A DNA stretch of 64,000 nucleotides from Aquibium sp. ELW1220 (GTDB taxonomy: Bacteria > Pseudomonadota > Alphaproteobacteria > Rhizobiales > Rhizobiaceae). The notes beneath the pieces were generated by a model. The model was not told the origin of the DNA and did not search any database. It worked only from the letters and a program-made list of their open reading frames with translations. Each line of letters opens with the position of its first letter. Position 1 is the stretch's first letter. A program made the translations under genes and the position numbers. The stretch covers positions 167,456-231,455 of the forward strand of contig NZ_JAOAOQ010000003.1 in the NCBI RefSeq assembly GCF_030398385.1, given 5' to 3'. Shown here in pieces: positions 41,854-51,651 of this stretch.

Positions 41854-42687
41854 ATGGTCACATACCAGGATGCAACGCTCGCGCCGCTGAAGAACACCGG
41901 CCAGATCCGGCTCTACGACGAGGCGTCGTTCGAGGGCATGCGCAAGGCCTGCCAGCTGACGGCGCGCGCGCTCGACGAGCTGGCGAGCCGTGTCGCCCCC
42001 GGCGTGACGACGGACGAGATCGACCGCTTCGTCTTCGAGTTCGGCATGGATCACGGCGCGCTGCCGGCGACGCTGAACTATCGCGGCTACACCAAATCCT
42101 CCTGCACCTCGATCAACCATGTGGTCTGCCACGGCATTCCCGATGCCAAGCCGCTGCGCGAGGGCGACGTCGTCAACATCGACGTCACCTACATCCTCGA
42201 CGGCTGGCACGGTGATTCCTCGCGCATGTATCCGGTCGGCCGCATCAAGCGGGCCGCCGAGCGGCTGCTCGAGGTGACGCACGAATCGATGATGCGCGGC
42301 ATCGCGGCCGTCGTGCCCGGCGCGCGCACCGGCGCCATCGGCGCGGCGATCCAGTCCTTCGCGGAGGCCGAGCGCTGCTCGGTGGTGCGCGATTTCTGCG
42401 GCCACGGCGTCGGCCGCCTGTTCCACGACGCGCCGAACATCCTGCACTATGGCAGCCGCAACGAGGGCGTCGAGATGCGTCCCGGCATGATCTTCACCAT
42501 CGAGCCGATGATCAATCTCGGCAGGCCCCACGTGAAGGTGCTGTCGGACGGCTGGACGGCGGTCACCCGCGACCGCTCGCTGTCGGCGCAGTACGAGCAC
42601 ACGGTGGGCGTGACCGACACGGGCTGCGAGATCTTCACCCTTTCGCCCGGCGGGCTCGACCGGCCGGGGCTGCCCGAAGCCGCCTGA
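41854..42687 (+). CDS. map: Methionine aminopeptidase, type I
   Basis: A 277-residue metallopeptidase removing the initiator methionine from new proteins. The five metal ligands are visible: two Asp in VNIDVTYILDGWHGDSSRMY, His in FCGHGVGR, Glu in FTIEPMI and Glu in QYEHTVGV. The frame is open upstream through attR, but MVTYQDATLAP with GGAAG before it is the family start. The element inserted just upstream, so its promoter must lie within the ~125 bp after attR or inside the element. Confidence 0.94.
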   Translation: MVTYQDATLAPLKNTGQIRLYDEASFEGMRKACQLTARALDELASRVAPGVTTDEIDRFVFEFGMDHGALPATLNYRGYTKSSCTSINHVVCHGIPDAKPLREGDVVNIDVTYILDGWHGDSSRMYPVGRIKRAAERLLEVTHESMMRGIAAVVPGARTGAIGAAIQSFAEAERCSVVRDFCGHGVGRLFHDAPNILHYGSRNEGVEMRPGMIFTIEPMINLGRPHVKVLSDGWTAVTRDRSLSAQYEHTVGVTDTGCEIFTLSPGGLDRPGLPEAA

Positions 42688-42807
42688 GCCGACGGCCCAC
42701 GCCGCGACCGCGCCTTCGGCAGTCGCTGCGACCTGTTCAATCTTGCCGCGTCGTGGTCTAAGCTTGCGCCTGGCCAGCGGGTGGGGCTGGCGGTGGCGAG
42801 GGCGTTC

Positions 42808-43566
42808 ATGGGCAGCGAGGACGAGGACGAGCGCGGCTTCTTCTCCGAACGCAGCGTCGCATCGGCGCGTCCGCCGGTCGGCACCGGCGCGCCCAGGCCA
42901 CATTATGCCGGCCATCGCGAGCGGCTGCGCGAGCGCTTCGTGCAGGTCGGCGCCGATGCGCTGGCCGACTACGAGCTGCTCGAGCTGCTGTTGTTTCGCG
43001 CCATTCCCCGTGCCGACACGAAGCCGATCGCCAAGGCGCTGATCACCCGCTTCGGCTCCTTCGCCGAGGTGCTTGGCGCGCCCCCTCGCCTGCTCGGCGA
43101 GGTGAAGGGCGTCGGGCCGGCCGTGGCGCTTGAGATCAAGCTCGCCGCCGCCGCCGCAGAGCGCATGCTCCGGAGCACGATCCGCGGCCGTCAGGTGCTG
43201 ACGTCATGGAGCGCGGTGATCGACTATTGCCGCGCGGCGATGGCCTTCGAGACGCGCGAGCAGTTCCGCATCCTCTTCCTCGACAAGAAGAACGCGCTGA
43301 TCGCCGACGAGGTGCAGCAGACCGGCACCATCGACCACACCCCGGTCTATCCGCGCGAGATCGTGCGTCGGGCGCTGGAACTCTCCGCGACCGCGATCAT
43401 CCTCGTGCACAACCACCCCTCGGGCGACCCGACGCCGTCCCGCGCCGACATCGAAATGACGAAGCTGATCGTCGAGTCGGCCAAGCCGCTCGGCATCGCC
43501 GTCCACGACCACATCATCATCGGCAAGTCCGGGCATGCCAGCCTGAAGGGGCTGCAGCTGATGTGA
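42808..43566 (+). CDS. radC: RadC-family JAB-domain protein
   Basis: A 252-residue protein. An N-terminal helix-hairpin-helix ([24 protein letters not shown], about 85-108) is followed by the metalloprotease-like JAB domain with the motif [14 protein letters not shown]. RadC was named for DNA repair, but its role remains uncertain. ATG 42808 with GAGGG upstream is preferred over GTG 42781. It follows map on the same strand. Confidence 0.92.
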   Translation: MGSEDEDERGFFSERSVASARPPVGTGAPRPHYAGHRERLRERFVQVGADALADYELLELLLFRAIPRADTKPIAKALITRFGSFAEVLGAPPRLLGEVKGVGPAVALEIKLAAAAAERMLRSTIRGRQVLTSWSAVIDYCRAAMAFETREQFRILFLDKKNALIADEVQQTGTIDHTPVYPREIVRRALELSATAIILVHNHPSGDPTPSRADIEMTKLIVESAKPLGIAVHDHIIIGKSGHASLKGLQLM

Positions 43567-43628
43567 CGGCCGCCTCCGGGCAACGCGGTGGCGGCGTTTC
43601 ATCTTGCATTTGAATCAATTGGCGCGAA

Positions 43629-43657
43629 ATCATTAACCTTTACAGGAGGTTAATGAT
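43629..43657. promoter_or_regulatory. 11-bp perfect inverted repeat before the methyltransferase gene
   Basis: ATCATTAACCT (43629-43639) and AGGTTAATGAT (43647-43657) flank a 7-nt centre. The palindrome lies 54 bp upstream of the methyltransferase start, in an AT-rich promoter region, and no T-run follows, so an operator is more likely than a terminator. It was checked against the CtrA box TTAA-N7-TTAA and does not fit, since the TTAA spacing is 13. Confidence 0.5.
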
Positions 43658-43711
43658 GCATTCATCCTTCGTTTACCATATCTCCATCCTTGGGACATTC
43701 CGGGGACGACA

Positions 43712-44440
43712 ATGACGAATGCATCGATAGCCGGCGCCGCGTTGGGCGCTCCGGTCAAGGCCGATCCTTATGCCAATGCGCAGAGCATCGAATTCCGCTT
43801 CCGCGCCAGGCGCTTTGCCCATGTGCAGCGGCTGATCGAGGCGATCATCGCCGAGCGCGGGCGAGCCGACATCATCGACCTCGGCGGAACGGAGACCTAC
43901 TGGCGCATCGGCGCCGACTTCATCCGCGCGAACCGGCACCGGCTGACCATCACCATGATCAACCGGGAGCCGCAGGCCATCCAGGACCGCGACGTGTTCT
44001 CGTTCTTCGAGGGCAGCGCGACCGACCGCGCCCTGTTTGCCGATCGCAGCTTCGATCTCGTCCATTCGAATTCGGTGATCGAGCACGTCGGCAGCTGGCA
44101 GGCGATGCAGGACTTCGCCGCCAATGCGCGCCGGCTGGCGCCGCGCTACTACATCCAGACGCCGAACTTCTGGTTTCCCTACGAGCCCCATTTCCGCTTC
44201 CCAGGCTTCCAGTACCTGCCGGTGGCGTTGCGGGCGCGGCTGATCATGCGCTTTTCGCTGGGCTTCTTCCGCCGCATCGACGACCGCGCCGAGGCCGACG
44301 ACATCATCCGGCATCACCGGCTCCTGTCGACCCGGGAAATGCGCGGGCTGTTCTCCGATGCGGAGGTCTTCCACGAGAAGGCGTTCGGGCTGAACAAGTC
44401 GATCATCGCGATGCGCGCCGAAGCCCCCCGCGCCGGCTGA
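43712..44440 (+). CDS. SAM-dependent methyltransferase-like protein
   Basis: A 242-residue protein with a class I methyltransferase core: ADIIDLGGTETYW (about 52-64) for SAM binding, SFDLVHSNSVIEHVG (about 113-127), and the downstream ARRLAPRYYIQTPNFWFPYEPH common in sugar- or lipid-modifying methyltransferases. No membrane segment is seen. It ends 21 bp from the convergent DUF59 gene, at the place where sufA would be expected in a rhizobial suf operon. Substrate unknown. Confidence 0.82.
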   Translation: MTNASIAGAALGAPVKADPYANAQSIEFRFRARRFAHVQRLIEAIIAERGRADIIDLGGTETYWRIGADFIRANRHRLTITMINREPQAIQDRDVFSFFEGSATDRALFADRSFDLVHSNSVIEHVGSWQAMQDFAANARRLAPRYYIQTPNFWFPYEPHFRFPGFQYLPVALRARLIMRFSLGFFRRIDDRAEADDIIRHHRLLSTREMRGLFSDAEVFHEKAFGLNKSIIAMRAEAPRAG

Positions 44441-44461
44441 CGCGGGACGGCGCGGCCGGGC

Positions 44462-44854
44462 TCAGTACCAGCCGACGGCGACCTGCGCCTCTTCCGACAT
44501 GCGGTCCGGCGTCCAGGGCGGGTCGAAGACCATCGAGACCGCGACGCCGGAGACGCCTTCCACCGAGCCGACCGCATTCTCGACCCATCCCGGCATCTCT
44601 CCGGCCACCGGGCAGCCGGGTGCAGTCAGCGTCATGTCGATCTTGACCTGGCGATCGTCCTCGATGTCGATCTTGTAGATCAGGCCGAGCTCGTAGATGT
44701 CGGCGGGAATTTCCGGATCGTAGACGGTCTTCAGCGCGCTGACGATGTCGTCCGTCAGCCGCGCGATCTCGTCGGCCGGGATCGCCGAGGACGCCTCGAT
44801 CGAATCGGCGGGCACGCCTGAGGTTGGTTCGGTCTGGTCTGTCATGGCCTTCAT
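44462..44854 (-). CDS. sufT: SUF-system DUF59/MIP18 family protein
   Basis: A 130-residue protein. The DUF59 domain (about 28-125) shows VYDPEIPADIYELGLIYKI, LTAPGCPVAGEMPGWV with the conserved Cys, and VFDPPWTPDRM. The family helps iron-sulfur protein maturation. In rhizobial suf operons this position is often called sufX. The start at 44854 (MKAMTDQ) overlaps the sufS stop by four bases (ATGA). It is the last gene of the operon here. Confidence 0.9.
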   Translation of the reverse strand: MKAMTDQTEPTSGVPADSIEASSAIPADEIARLTDDIVSALKTVYDPEIPADIYELGLIYKIDIEDDRQVKIDMTLTAPGCPVAGEMPGWVENAVGSVEGVSGVAVSMVFDPPWTPDRMSEEAQVAVGWY

Positions 44855-46131
44855 CCGAAGAATTTCCGCGCCTTTTCCAGCGCTTCGGCGAGCACGTCGA
44901 TCTCGCCCGTCGTGTTGTACATGCCGAAAGACGCGCGGCATGTCGAGGTCACGCCGAAGCGCTTCAGCAGCGGCTGGGCGCAATGGGTGCCGGCCCGCAC
45001 CGCGACGCCCGAGCGATCGATCAGCATCGAGACGTCGTGGGCATGGATGCCCTGCAATTCGAACGAGACGATGGCGCCCTTGCCGGGCGCGTTGCCGAAG
45101 ATGCGCAGCGAGTTGATGGCGCCGAGCCGCTGGTGCGCATAGTCGCGCAGCACAGCCTCATGCGCGGCGATCCTGTCGCGGCCGATCCGGTCCATGTAGT
45201 CGAGGGCCACGCCGAGCCCGATCGCCTGGACGATGGGCGGCGTGCCGGCCTCGAAGCGGTGCGGGGGGTGGTTGTAGGTGACGCGGTCCATCGAGACGTC
45301 CTCGATCATCTCGCCGCCGCCCTGGAAGGGGCGCATCGTCTCCAGAAGGTCCATCCGCCCCCACAGCACCCCGACGCCCGACGGTCCGTAGACCTTGTGG
45401 CCGGTGAAGACGTAGAAATCGCAGCCGAGGTCCTGGACATCGACCGGCATGTGCACTGCACCCTGGCTGCCGTCGACCAGCACCTTGATGCCGCGCTCAT
45501 GCGCGATCCGGCACATCTCCCTGATCGGCGTCACGGTGCCGAGCGCATTCGACATCTGGGTGATGGCGACGAGCTTCGTGCGCTCCGTCAGCGCATTCAC
45601 GAACTCCTCGATATGGAAGGCGCCGTCGTCGTCCACCGGCAGCCAGACCAGTTTCGCGCCCTGCCGCTCGCGGATGAAGTGCCAGGGCACGATGTTGGAA
45701 TGGTGCTCCATGATCGACAGCACGATCTCGTCGCCCTCGCCGATGTTGGGCATGCCCCAGCCATAGGCGACGGTGTTGATCGATTCGGTCGCGTTCTTGG
45801 TGAAGACGATCTCGTCGACGGAGGGCGCGTTCAGGAACCGCCGCACGCTCTCGCGCGCCTTTTCGTAGGCGTCGGTGGCGGCGTTGGACAGGAAGTGCAG
45901 GCCGCGGTGCACGTTGGCGTATTCGCTGGCATAGGCATTGGAGACCGCATCGATCACCACCTGCGGCTTCTGCGCCGAGGCGCCGTTGTCGAGATAGACG
46001 AGCGGCTTGCCGTAGACCTCGCGCGACAGGATCGGGAAATCGCGGCGGATCGCCTCGACGTCGTAGGGCCGGGCGTCATCCTCGGGCTTGTCCCGAGGAT
46101 CCACCGCCCTCAGATCAACAGAATTGGCCAT
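44851..46131 (-). CDS. sufS: Cysteine desulfurase SufS
   Basis: A 426-residue PLP enzyme that takes sulfur from cysteine for cluster assembly. The PLP lysine is in FTGHKVYGPSG (about 235) and the persulfide cysteine in RAGTHCAQPLLKRFG (about 376), the short-loop group II form. Residues about 9-17 (VDPRDKPEDDAR) are encoded by a palindromic repeat and are not part of the conserved fold, which begins DVEAIRRDFPIL. An identical repeat in opposite orientation lies just upstream of the start codon. Confidence 0.94.
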   Translation of the reverse strand: MANSVDLRAVDPRDKPEDDARPYDVEAIRRDFPILSREVYGKPLVYLDNGASAQKPQVVIDAVSNAYASEYANVHRGLHFLSNAATDAYEKARESVRRFLNAPSVDEIVFTKNATESINTVAYGWGMPNIGEGDEIVLSIMEHHSNIVPWHFIRERQGAKLVWLPVDDDGAFHIEEFVNALTERTKLVAITQMSNALGTVTPIREMCRIAHERGIKVLVDGSQGAVHMPVDVQDLGCDFYVFTGHKVYGPSGVGVLWGRMDLLETMRPFQGGGEMIEDVSMDRVTYNHPPHRFEAGTPPIVQAIGLGVALDYMDRIGRDRIAAHEAVLRDYAHQRLGAINSLRIFGNAPGKGAIVSFELQGIHAHDVSMLIDRSGVAVRAGTHCAQPLLKRFGVTSTCRASFGMYNTTGEIDVLAEALEKARKFFG

Positions 46132-46181
46132 CGCGAAACTCCCAAACGCTGCAGATCCTCGGGACAAGCCCGAGGATGACG
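46074..46181. repeat. Inverted pair of 28-bp palindromic repeats around the sufS start
   Basis: The unit CGTCATCCTCGGGCTTGTCC (28 bp in full) occupies 46074-46101 inside the sufS coding sequence. Its reverse complement lies at 46154-46181 in the sufD-sufS gap. Each unit is itself a palindrome (ATCCTCGGG-cttgt-CCCGAGGAT). The sufS ATG lies between them. A related single copy occurs near 7097-7123. Both copies could fold together into a large stem that encloses the sufS translation start. Confidence 0.85.
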
Positions 46182-46191
46182 TCAGCCAGAC

Positions 46192-47457
46192 TCACCCGTT
46201 CCTCGCAAACCAGGCCTCGAGCTTCGCCTCCAGCGCCGCCACCAGCGCCTCGTCCTCCAGACCCTCGATGACCTCGGCCACGAAAGCCCTGACCAGCAGG
46301 CCACGGGCCTGCTTCTCCGGCACGCCGCGGGCCATCAAGTAGAAGAGGTGGCTGCGATCGATCTCGGTCACCGTCGCGCCATGGCCGCAGGCCACGTCGT
46401 CGGCGAAGATCTCGAGCTCCGGCTTGGCCGAGAACTCGCCCTCGTCCGACAGAAGCAGCGTGTTGCAGGCCATCTTAGCATCGGTCTTCTGCGCCAGGCG
46501 ATCGACGCGGATCTGACCCTGGAAGACGCCGCGCGCCCTGCCCGTCACGACGTTGCGGATGATTTCCGAGGACGTGGTGTTCGGCGCCGAATGGTCGAGC
46601 ACCATGGTCACGTCGGTGTGGCTGTCGCCGTTAAGCAGGTTGACGCCGCGCAGGTTGAAGACGGCGCCCTCGCCTTTCGCATCCACCTTGATCTCCTGGC
46701 GCACCAGCTTGCCGCCGGTGTTCATGACGAAGAGCGTCAGCTTCGCGTCCTTCGCCAGCACCGCGTTGAACTGGCCGAAATGGGTCGCCCCGACCGGCTG
46801 TTCCTGCAGGATAACCCAGGTGATATCCGCGCCTTCGCCCACCGTCATGTGGCTGACCGACGAGACCAGTGCATCGCCGCTGCCGCTCTGCCGCTCGACG
46901 ATGGTCGCCCTGGCGCCCGCGCCGACCCGCACCGGAAAGCGGACATGGACCTGGCCGCCGGCCTGGACGTTCTGCAGTTCGATCGGACCGTCGACAGCAG
47001 CGCCGTCCGCAATGTCCAGGAACCAGCCGTCGGTGACGAAGGCCGCGTTGAGCGGCGCGATCACGTCGGCGGCATCGCGGGACGTCATTGCGGGAGCGAT
47101 CGAGCCGTCCGCGAGCTTCTGCTCCAGTCCGACGACCGACACGCCCTCGATGCGCGGCGCGTGGGCGGCCACGCCGTTTAGGACGGGCAGAACCGTCGAG
47201 CCCTGCAGCAGGGCCGGCAGGGGCCTGGCACTGGCCGTGGGATCATAGGCGGGAACGGTCGCGAGCAGGCGGCGCAGGTCGGTGTAGTGCCAGGCCTCGA
47301 CGCGGCGGGTCGGCAGGCCGGCCTTCAGCCGCTCCACGGCGTCGTCGCGGCGGCGGATCACCGCCTCGTTGCCGGGCAGGTCCGAGAAGCGCTCGACGAA
47401 GCCGTCGATCAGCGCCGTCTCGGCATGCGTCCTCTGGGGCTTTGCGTGCATGTTCAT
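46192..47457 (-). CDS. sufD: Fe-S cluster assembly protein SufD
   Basis: A 421-residue partner of SufB in the SufBC2D scaffold complex. The beta-helix core and C-terminal signature (KMACNTLLLSDEGEFSAKPELEIFADDVACGHGATV, with the conserved Cys-Gly-His, then FYLMARGVPEKQAR) identify it. ATG 47457 with AGGTGG upstream is chosen; GTG 47466 and ATG 47451 are alternatives. It follows sufC by 9 bp. Confidence 0.93.
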   Translation of the reverse strand: MNMHAKPQRTHAETALIDGFVERFSDLPGNEAVIRRRDDAVERLKAGLPTRRVEAWHYTDLRRLLATVPAYDPTASARPLPALLQGSTVLPVLNGVAAHAPRIEGVSVVGLEQKLADGSIAPAMTSRDAADVIAPLNAAFVTDGWFLDIADGAAVDGPIELQNVQAGGQVHVRFPVRVGAGARATIVERQSGSGDALVSSVSHMTVGEGADITWVILQEQPVGATHFGQFNAVLAKDAKLTLFVMNTGGKLVRQEIKVDAKGEGAVFNLRGVNLLNGDSHTDVTMVLDHSAPNTTSSEIIRNVVTGRARGVFQGQIRVDRLAQKTDAKMACNTLLLSDEGEFSAKPELEIFADDVACGHGATVTEIDRSHLFYLMARGVPEKQARGLLVRAFVAEVIEGLEDEALVAALEAKLEAWFARNG

Positions 47458-47466
47458 GGCGTCCAC

Positions 47467-48222
47467 CTATGCCGCCTCGCCGATGATGTCGGCGTAGCCG
47501 TTCTGCTCGAGGTCGAGCGCCAGCGACTTGTCGCCCGACTTGATGACCCGGCCCTTGTAGAGCACGTGCACGGTGTCCGGCACGATGTAGTCGAGCAGGC
47601 GCTGGTAGTGGGTGATGACGACCATCGATCGATCGGGCGCGCGCAGCGCGTTGACGCCGTCGGCCACCACCTTCAGCGCATCGATGTCGAGGCCGGAATC
47701 GGTCTCGTCGAGCACGCAGAGCTTCGGCTCCAGCAGCGACATCTGAAGGATCTCGGCGCGCTTCTTCTCACCGCCGGAAAAGCCAACATTGAGCGGCCGC
47801 TTCAGCATGGCCATGTCCATGTTGAGCCGGCCGGCGGCTTCCTTCACCTTGCGCAGCAGGTCGGGGATCTTCAGCTCCGGCTCGCCGCGCGCCTTGCGCT
47901 GCGCGTTGAGCGCGACCTTGAGGAACTCCATCGTCGCCACGCCCGGTATCTCCAGCGGATATTGGAAGGCGAGAAAAATGCCCGACGCGGCGCGCTCGGC
48001 CGGGTCCATCCCGAGGATCGACTGCCCGTTGAACAGGATCTCGCCCTCGGTGACCTCGTAGTCGTCGCGTCCGGCGAGGATATAGGACAGCGTCGACTTG
48101 CCCGAGCCGTTCGGCCCCATGATCGCGGCGACCTCGCCGTCCCTGACGGTCAGGTCGAGCCCGCGGATGATCTCCGTGCCGGTCTCGGCAATGCGGGCGT
48201 GGAGGTTTCTGATTTCAAGCAT
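47467..48222 (-). CDS. sufC: Fe-S cluster assembly ATPase SufC
   Basis: A 251-residue ABC-type ATPase of the SufBC2D complex. Walker A GPNGSGKSTL (37-46), Q-loop FQYPLEIPGV, signature FSGGEKKRAEILQ, Walker B LCVLDETDSGLD and switch His in VITHYQRLL are all intact. It lies in the operon between the coiled-coil orphan and sufD. Confidence 0.96.
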   Translation of the reverse strand: MLEIRNLHARIAETGTEIIRGLDLTVRDGEVAAIMGPNGSGKSTLSYILAGRDDYEVTEGEILFNGQSILGMDPAERAASGIFLAFQYPLEIPGVATMEFLKVALNAQRKARGEPELKIPDLLRKVKEAAGRLNMDMAMLKRPLNVGFSGGEKKRAEILQMSLLEPKLCVLDETDSGLDIDALKVVADGVNALRAPDRSMVVITHYQRLLDYIVPDTVHVLYKGRVIKSGDKSLALDLEQNGYADIIGEAA

Positions 48223-48309
48223 GATTTGGCTTCGTCTCTAGGGTTCGTTCAGATCAGTTACGTGGGACACCCGCAATCAAGACCGGGCGGCATCAGCGGT
48301 CGTGTAAAA

Positions 48310-48531
48310 TCAATCAACCAGATCGAGACGTTTCTCGATCCTCTCGACGCGTTCCTTGAGCGACGCGATGTCGCCATCCTGAACGATTTCATGTCCGAGA
48401 AACGCCGCGATGTGGTGCTTAATACCCATCATCTCGGCACGAACGCCGGCGACGTTGTTTTTCAGCGCACTGATGTCCGACCGCATGGCCCTCAGGTGTT
48501 CCAGCACCAAATTCTCGACACTCTCGTTCAT
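48310..48531 (-). CDS. Small coiled-coil orphan inside the suf operon
   Basis: A 73-residue protein, MNESVENLVLEHLRAMRSDI..., predicted as one helical coiled coil (heptads through VAGVRAEMMGIKHH and SLKERVERIEKRLDLVD). AGGAGAG lies before its ATG. It is less GC-rich than sufB and sufC and sits with gaps of 57 and 87 bp, so it looks inserted. Rhizobial genomes carry several short proteins of this type in varied contexts, as I recall; function unknown. Confidence 0.72.
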   Translation of the reverse strand: MNESVENLVLEHLRAMRSDISALKNNVAGVRAEMMGIKHHIAAFLGHEIVQDGDIASLKERVERIEKRLDLVD

Positions 48532-48588
48532 GCGTCTCTCCTGATGACTGCGCGCGTCAGGTTGATCGGCTGGTGGACGTGCGATCGA

Positions 48589-50109
<1,521 letters not shown>

Positions 50110-50128
50110 CTTTGTTCTCCATCCTTGC

Positions 50129-50159
50129 CGGGTTCAAGGCCCGGCAGTTTTCAAACTAT
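50129..50159 (-). promoter_or_regulatory. Leader hairpin and palindrome upstream of sufB
   Basis: GCCGGG (50129-50134) / CCCGGC (50142-50147) can form a stem in the sufB leader, just before AAGGATGGAG and the ATG. Next to it AGTTT-TC-AAACT (50148-50159) is a 12-bp palindrome of operator size. Suf operons in rhizobia are iron-regulated by Rrf2-type proteins (IscR/RirA), so this is a place to test for binding. Confidence 0.4.
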
Positions 50160-50262
50160 GGCACCGCTTGCGGCGTATGCCTGATCTAGTGCGTCCGCGC
50201 CTGAAATTCACCCTTTGCGGGGCCGAATTCGGACGGAAACGCGCGTTTTTTCCCTCCCGGCG

Positions 50263-51429
50263 TCAGGCCGCCCGCGTCGCCGCCCGTGCCTGGCGCGAAA
50301 CCAGCGCCCGAAGCGCCTGCGTGAACATCGAAACCTCCCGATCGCCTGTCGACCGGCCGATCGAGACCCGCAGCGCCGACGCTTGGTCGCCATGCCCCAT
50401 CGCCTTGAGAACCTGGCTCGGCCCGACCCGCCCCGAGGAGCAGGCCGATCCCGCCGACAGCGCCACGCCGGCGAGGTCGAAGGCGATCTGCGCCGTCTCG
50501 GCCTTCACGCCCGGCAGGTCGAAGAATGTCGTGTTGGGCAGGCGCGGCGCGCCCTCGCCGAAGATGGTGGCGTCCGGCGCCGTCGCCCGAACCTCGGCCT
50601 CGATGCGGTCCCTCACGACCTGCACCGCCGCCATGTCGGCCAGACCTGCAAGCGCTTCTCCGGCCGCCGCGCCGAAGCCGGCGATGGCGGCGACGTTCTC
50701 GGTGCCGGACCGATGGCCCTTCTCCTGGCCGCCCCCGGGCACCAGCGCCAGGGGCATCAGGAGATCGGATGCGCCGACGATGGCGCCGGCGCCCTTCGGG
50801 CCGCCGATCTTGTGCGAGGAGAGAATCAGGAAATCCGCCGAACCGTCGGATATGTCGAGCGGAATGCGGCCTGCCGCCTGAACCGCGTCGACGACGACGA
50901 GCGCGCGGGCCGCCCGCGCGATGCGGCCGATCTGCGCCATCGGCTGGATCACGCCGGTCTCGTTGTTGGCCGCGTGGATCGCGAGCATCGCCATGCCGGC
51001 GTCCGGATCATGCGCTGAAAGGGCCGCCTCGAGAGCGGTCAGATCGACCAGTCCGTTTCGGTCGACGGGCAGGACGGTCACAGAATCGGCCGGAAAACGG
51101 CCGCCGCAGAGGATGCAGGGATGCTCGGCGGCGGTGACGAACAGGCGCGAGACGCTCAGCGGGCCGCGGCCCATGCGCCAGCCGGGCGTCAGCAGCGTCG
51201 CGGCAGCCTCCGTCGCGCCGGATGTGAAGACGACGTCATCCGCCTTGCCGCCCACGAGAGCGGCCACCTGGCGACGCGCGGTCTCGACCAGCCGCCGTGC
51301 CGCCCGCCCTTCCGCATGGACGGACGACGGATTGCCGTCGCTCTCCAGCGCGGCCAGCATCGCGGCACGCGCGGCTTCGAGAAGCGGCGCGCTGGCGTTG
51401 TGGTCGAGATAGGCGCGGTCGGCGGCCAT
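50263..51429 (-). CDS. sufS2: Cysteine desulfurase, IscS/NifS type (first gene of the suf operon)
   Basis: A 388-residue PLP enzyme of group I. The N-terminal YLDHNASAPLLEAARAAML, PLP lysine in FLILSSHKIGGPKGAGA (about 191) and the persulfide Cys in LSAGSACSSGRV (about 320) with its long flexible loop identify it. Together with sufS downstream the operon has two desulfurases, as reported for other rhizobia. ATG 51429 is taken; the frame is open 24 codons further but the family start is MAADRAYLDHNA. The gap to sufB is 153 bp. Confidence 0.92.
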   Translation of the reverse strand: MAADRAYLDHNASAPLLEAARAAMLAALESDGNPSSVHAEGRAARRLVETARRQVAALVGGKADDVVFTSGATEAAATLLTPGWRMGRGPLSVSRLFVTAAEHPCILCGGRFPADSVTVLPVDRNGLVDLTALEAALSAHDPDAGMAMLAIHAANNETGVIQPMAQIGRIARAARALVVVDAVQAAGRIPLDISDGSADFLILSSHKIGGPKGAGAIVGASDLLMPLALVPGGGQEKGHRSGTENVAAIAGFGAAAGEALAGLADMAAVQVVRDRIEAEVRATAPDATIFGEGAPRLPNTTFFDLPGVKAETAQIAFDLAGVALSAGSACSSGRVGPSQVLKAMGHGDQASALRVSIGRSTGDREVSMFTQALRALVSRQARAATRAA

Positions 51430-51474
51430 CGGCGAAATGCGATCTCCAGTGTGAGCGTTGCGGGCGGTGATGTC

Positions 51475-51493
51475 GCAATTTCCTTGAAATTGC
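51475..51493. promoter_or_regulatory. Perfect palindrome upstream of the suf operon
   Basis: GCAATTTC (51475-51482) and GAAATTGC (51486-51493) surround CTT. It lies 46-64 bp before the desulfurase start, in the shared promoter region with the divergent hydrolase gene. A symmetrical 19-bp site here fits a dimeric regulator, perhaps the iron or Fe-S sensor of the operon; identity unknown. Confidence 0.5.
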
Positions 51494-51651
51494 GAGGCCA
51501 CACGTCCTATTTAGCCGCTTTGTCCAGACCGACGGCCATCCGCCGAGTTTTGAACAATTCTAAACTGGTTTCTATGGAGGCGTCGGCCCCTCGTCAAGGG
51601 CGGACCCCATTTGTCGGGCGCTTCGCCCGGCGGTCGTGAATTGGAGTACCC

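Noticed and set aside
43633-43653. CtrA-binding site before the methyltransferase gene
   Set aside because: The two TTAA boxes are 13 bp apart, not 7, and are better explained as arms of a palindrome.
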